DNA of 64,000 bases, from positions 5,924,001-5,988,000 of the forward strand of contig CM046294.1 in assembly GCA_025267735.1 (NCBI GenBank), given 5' to 3'. A program made the position numbers and the translations under genes. Shown here piece by piece: positions 60,227 through 64,000 of the stretch. This DNA comes from Mactra quadrangularis (taxonomy: Eukaryota; Mollusca; Bivalvia; Venerida; Mactridae). The stretch's first letter is position 1. The number at the start of each line of letters is the position of its first letter. Below the pieces are notes generated by a model. It saw nothing but the letters and a program-made list of their open reading frames with translations, was not told the origin of the DNA and ran no database searches.

Positions 60227-61755
60227 TTAAACAAAACCTTTTAGCAGTTCATTTGTTATTTTATGTAGCAACAGTTCTGTATGGCTTATCGATGTCTAAA
60301 TAGATCTCATCGCAATACTACAAAACATTCTTACGATATCACATTAGCATAAGCAGGTAAGTCGGCTTCGTTCATAGTATTTATTCTAAGATTTATATAC
60401 ATGTTACTACTCAAACAACAGTTAGCACAGTTAAAAAAGTCTTTAATTTATCTCCAGAAATGTGGAAACTCATGAAACCATATGTTCTGTTAAAGTGATA
60501 AAACAGTTCGCCATAGATCAAAACTCATCTCAAAGACTGGACTCAACTCAAATGAATATACAATAATGTATGATATAAATAATTCTTAGATTATTTGATA
60601 ATGGACAATACTCCCAGAGAGACGTTCATTTCTACTTAACCTGAACACCTCAAGCAATCATCTATATAGGTGATTTTATAGTATATCAACATCAATAGTT
60701 CAGACAACAACTACAGAATTATCATTAACAACTTTGCTGGTCTGTTATCTATAATACATCATCAGGGTATTATATTAGTTAATGTATAGAATAGTAATTT
60801 CAAATAAGAGTACGTGTAACATTGTCGTAAAATATTTCAGTGAACAATAAAGTACACTTATGTCAATGTTGAAACGATAGTCCATTATTAAAGTCAATTT
60901 AAATGAGTAGTTCTGGCAAGAAATTTAATCACTAATAGCCTATTGCAGTCTAATTAAATACATGTATTGTATAATTAAGAAACATCATCTTGACAAGAAC
61001 ACATCACGCAAACGTTTTAAAAGCACATTACATTACTAGTTAAGTGGTGTGTACGTTATGCGAGTATTACCTACGTTATATAAAAAAATATAATGAAAAT
61101 GAAATGGTGATTGCTAAAACGACGTAGTAGAAGAAAGTTTGATAAACCAATGATTGATTATAACCAAAGTTCGTTGGTTTCGACTTTCGATGTGGTAAAG
61201 CAAATAACAAAGCCAACCCAAGAAGGTTTCGGGTTTGTAAAGTCTTATGTCAGTTTAACTAGAACAATTTATACTTCTTGATATGTTTTGTTTTCTGATT
61301 TTATCTTAATACACTAACTTTTAACCAAGTTAACTATTTAACTACGGTTTAATAGATCCATGTATTTTTAAGAAGTGTATAATTCATTCTATCATTTAAC
61401 CACGTAAAATGAAACCTTTAGGACAATCTTTACAGTCAATGTCAAGCCACAAAAAGCATAGCAAAAAGCACAAATTACGAAGCTGGCTAGAAAAAGACTT
61501 TCTCTTGACATTTTAGAATTGCTCAATCTAGGTCTGGACTAGATGGTCTTGAAGTCATTATCAAAGACCAAGGATTAAGTAAGGGATATTCTAAATCTGG
61601 ATCCATAAATCGAGATTAATTTAATGAGCACATAAAGAACAAAATAAGAAATAAATAGTGTAGTACACAAGATTAGTTCATAAATTAAACGCAGTAATAT
61701 TTTATCTATTTGTTTCCGATTTTGTTATAGTTATGTTGCTAGAATACATTATGGG
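60227..61755. other. Right end of block 2 and following sequence
   Basis: Matches block 1 up to about 61190 (22550). Beyond that it is new sequence, not the exon D spacer, so a third block does not follow directly in the same arrangement. No gene supported. Confidence 0.5.
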
Positions 61756-62000
61756 GTGCTTAAAAGGTTCTCAGATATCTCTCCAGTCACTTTAGGTGTA
61801 CCACTGGGAAGAGTAATAGGTCCAATGCTCTTCTTAGCTTTCACAAATTACACAATGATTAAGACGGTCTCGCGTCAGAGATAACAGTCCGTACGTTTCC
61901 GGATGAAATGTCAAATGTCACCTCTACAGGACCAACGATGCTGACAAGCTGCAAGGCAACTTACTAACTTAAGAAGTATTGCCAAGGTATATATGACTAA
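61756..62000 (+). pseudogene. Decayed non-LTR reverse transcriptase fragment
   Basis: The frame from 61756 reads SPVTLGVPLGRVIGPMLF, matching the RT motif usually written as VTSGVPQGS-V-GPLLF. About 20 codons later, after a frame change, TVRTFPDE stands where the catalytic SVRLFADD box belongs; both catalytic Asp positions are disturbed. Further on, DADKLQGNL fits the region after the box. No intact ORF; an old dead LINE copy. Confidence 0.75.
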
Positions 62001-62220
62001 CAAAATTCACAAAATACTCGACGTTGTCTTCACTTTTAGACGTCGGTCGCTCATGCAATACATTGCTAAGCAATTTGCAACAATAATTCTAAAAACACGT
62101 ACAATCAGACTTGGAGACTTCTTCCCATTGGAAAATATCCCATAAAATAAATCAACACAAGGATTCAATACAAGTAAAATAAAAGAAATGTAAAATGCTA
62201 TTAAAATACTTTCATATTAC

Positions 62221-62391
62221 CCTAATACGGTAATTAAATAGGCTGACAAAGGTGGTGCCGTAGTAATGATGACAAATGAACAATATAAAGCTGTATCAAT
62301 ATCCATATTGGATGACAAAGTCAAAGAATATCATGAACAATTACCTAATGATCCAGTGAAAACAAATAAAATCAATTACAACAAACAATAA
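62221..62391 (+). pseudogene. Penelope-like element fragment
   Basis: Reads PNTVIK, a TAG stop, then ADKGGAVVMMTNEQYKAV and a stretch ending in QLPNDPVKTNK before the next stop. The NxVIxxADKGGAVV motif followed by a Y and DP-T-like end is the conserved N-terminal part of Penelope-like reverse transcriptase ORFs. Truncated on both sides. Confidence 0.7.
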
Positions 62392-63203
62392 GTAAAACAA
62401 ATATTGCCTTCGTAAAAAGAATAGAAAAATCAATTTTGGGTGAAAATTCAGATCTGAAATAAAGACATATTTTGCTGCACCAACATGCCGTACAAATTGT
62501 TAACTCAACATCATAGGTACTATATTCTTGAGCAATTGGTAAAGCACGTTCCAAGCTATCAAAAAGACACGACATTTTTCCTCAATTACAATACGGGCAA
62601 TAACCTCCTGAAGAGGTTTCCTGTGTAAAGTATTTTACATGTAGCAATCACACGTTTCCCGACTCGTTGTGACATTTGTATTCAAAATCTGGCGCAACGG
62701 AAAATCAAGACATTTGTTACAAATTTACAGTTTACATTATGCATACTTATAATTAGGCTTGGTTGCAATAAGACATCGTTTTCAAATGAGTTTCAGAAAG
62801 TGCATTAATTTGTGAAAATTTTGAGTTTAAATGTGTTGGTGTATTTTGCAGCGAACACGTTTCGGATACACGCAAATATTTCCTCTATTTTCAAGTGAGT
62901 GTTGTTAAATTTAAAAGGTATGCTTAACTGCCGTGAATTGTTTGCATCAAACTTCTATTGAATTACATGTATTTATTAGTAAAATTTTCATAATATTAAA
63001 ATTACTGAGAAAATTGGAGATTTCCCTAAATATTTATTTAATGTTTTTAAATGTACATTTGTTTGAAGTTGAATGTGTCACTTAAATCGTCCCATGTAAT
63101 GTTTTCTTAAAAAAAAACCAACAAACCTCTGGCTAGAATTCAAAAATAAAATAAAGATCAAGAAAAATCCATTGATTAATGAAACAACGCATAATGCTTA
63201 AAA
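62392..63203. other. Non-genic sequence
   Basis: Possibly further debris of the Penelope-like copy at 62400-62600; nothing convincing beyond it. The 67-codon minus-strand ORF at 62372-62575 is the reverse of this debris. Confidence 0.4.
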
Positions 63204-63464
63204 ATGAAAGTTACAAAAGAGAACACCAGAAATAAAAGCAAAAAAAAGAAGAGAGGCGGTATACTTAAAGCAAATGCTGCAGCAACAGGACGACTAAAAA
63301 TACTGGATGGCTATTCAAAACAATTTAAATAGGATGGTTTGTGGTCAGAAGATTATGTTGAATCTGTTTTAAATGAATTAAATAACAATACTGAGATGCT
63401 CCGAAAGCTAAACTCAACTTTTGACAGTATGAATTATAACAGAAGAAGGCCTTATTGGCAATAA
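63204..63464 (+). pseudogene. Coding-like relic with one internal stop
   Basis: From ATG at 63204 one frame runs 42 codons to TAG (63330-63332), then 43 more codons to TAA (63462-63464). The N-terminal part is Lys-rich (NKSKKKKRGG), followed by LKILDGYSKQFK; after the stop comes DGLWSEDYVESVLNELNNN and a helix-like MLRKLNSTFDSMN. Balanced amino acid use makes chance less likely than for other ORFs here. I do not recognise the family; it may be a mobile-element ORF or an exon with an assembly or sequence error. Confidence 0.4.
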
Positions 63465-64000
63465 ACATTCCTCAATGAATAATGCCTTCGAGTCTATTGG
63501 GTCGCTATTTGCTATCGAGCCATCCTCTGTGAGTCTGCTGAGTATTCAGTAACCTTTAAGTACTAAGTTAATTAAAAAGTACTTTAACCTCTAAGTAATT
63601 AATAACATAGTAGGTCTTCTCACATCACCAATAAAGAACCCAAATTTAAATTCATAATGCGTAAACGACTGATAATAGGATATGTTAAAACCAGATGATA
63701 ATTAAGAAGTGGCTTTGTAATAATTACCTGTAGTATTGAATTTAGAGAGCATTCAAAACTACCGTAATTATAAACTGGCCCAGAAAATAATTCAAACCAG
63801 TACAATACGTAACTATCATTTACAATATTGAACTGTAATGATATCCAACAAGGAAAATGATTAATAATTTAATACTTCACACATCGTTAGAATTAATTTA
63901 AATGGTATCTTATTTAATTAGTGTCACAGCTATATATTTTTACTATATTAGATTAAAGCCTTTCCGCTTCAATGATGAAAACATTGAAACCAGTCATTTG
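63465..64000. other. Non-genic sequence at the right edge
   Basis: AT-rich; the 61-codon minus-strand ORF at 63620-63805 has no recognisable domain. Confidence 0.4.

Larger units (their letters stand above)
31753..61190. repeat. Segmental duplication, block 2
   Basis: Direct copy of block 1, longer because of later or retained insertions: exon E region (41277-45458), extra segments at 39965-40680, 40905-41165 and 46855-47075, a LINE fragment (47180-47490), a SINE (49115-49427) and a DNA transposon (58478-60224). It lacks 3020-3190 and 5283-5696 of block 1. The offset from block 1 grows from 31.75 kb at the left to about 36.5 kb at exon C. Confidence 0.95.

Overview
This is AT-rich eukaryotic nuclear DNA, most likely from a bivalve mollusc. 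Evidence for the host: spliced globin-type exons, a tRNA-derived SINE and a non-LTR retrotransposon that share a 3' tail ending in CAAACAAACAAA, TA-flanked DNA transposons and a Penelope-type relic. There are no operons, Shine-Dalgarno sites or dense ORFs, and almost all long ORFs are chance or shadow frames.

The one recognisable gene content is a cluster of eight intact first exons of a globin family, all on the minus strand (called A1, B1, C1, D, A2, E, B2, C2 from left to right). Each starts with Met-Gly and has the same length: 59 codons plus 2 bases, followed by a GTAAGT or GTGAGT donor. This places a phase-2 intron at the position of the classical globin B12.2 intron. All begin MG-x-x-x-[T/A]-K, a candidate N-myristoylation signal, as in the membrane-bound globin X type. 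A degraded ninth type, F, is present in two copies. I could not find globin exons 2 or 3 after any of them, so the cluster is either a set of large-intron genes with short downstream exons or an array of alternative first exons feeding a globin body to the left of the window.

The layout is dominated by a large tandem segmental duplication. Block 1 (about 1-22550; A1, B1, F1, C1) is repeated as block 2 (about 31753-61190; A2, E, B2, F2, C2). A single-copy spacer (22551-31752) carries exon D. Differences between blocks date later events: exon E with about 4.2 kb around it exists only in block 2; a LINE fragment and a SINE inserted into block 2 with clear target-site duplications and matching empty sites in block 1; a nested pair of DNA transposons sits only in block 2; and a 32-bp minisatellite has about 33 units in block 1 and about 19 in block 2.

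Other content is repeats: foldback elements, 46-bp and 15-bp minisatellites, local tandem duplications inside globin introns, and transposon relics after 61700. A 154/155-codon ORF and an acidic open segment are kept in both blocks but not recognised. Nothing here is certain beyond exon level; transcript data would settle the gene models.
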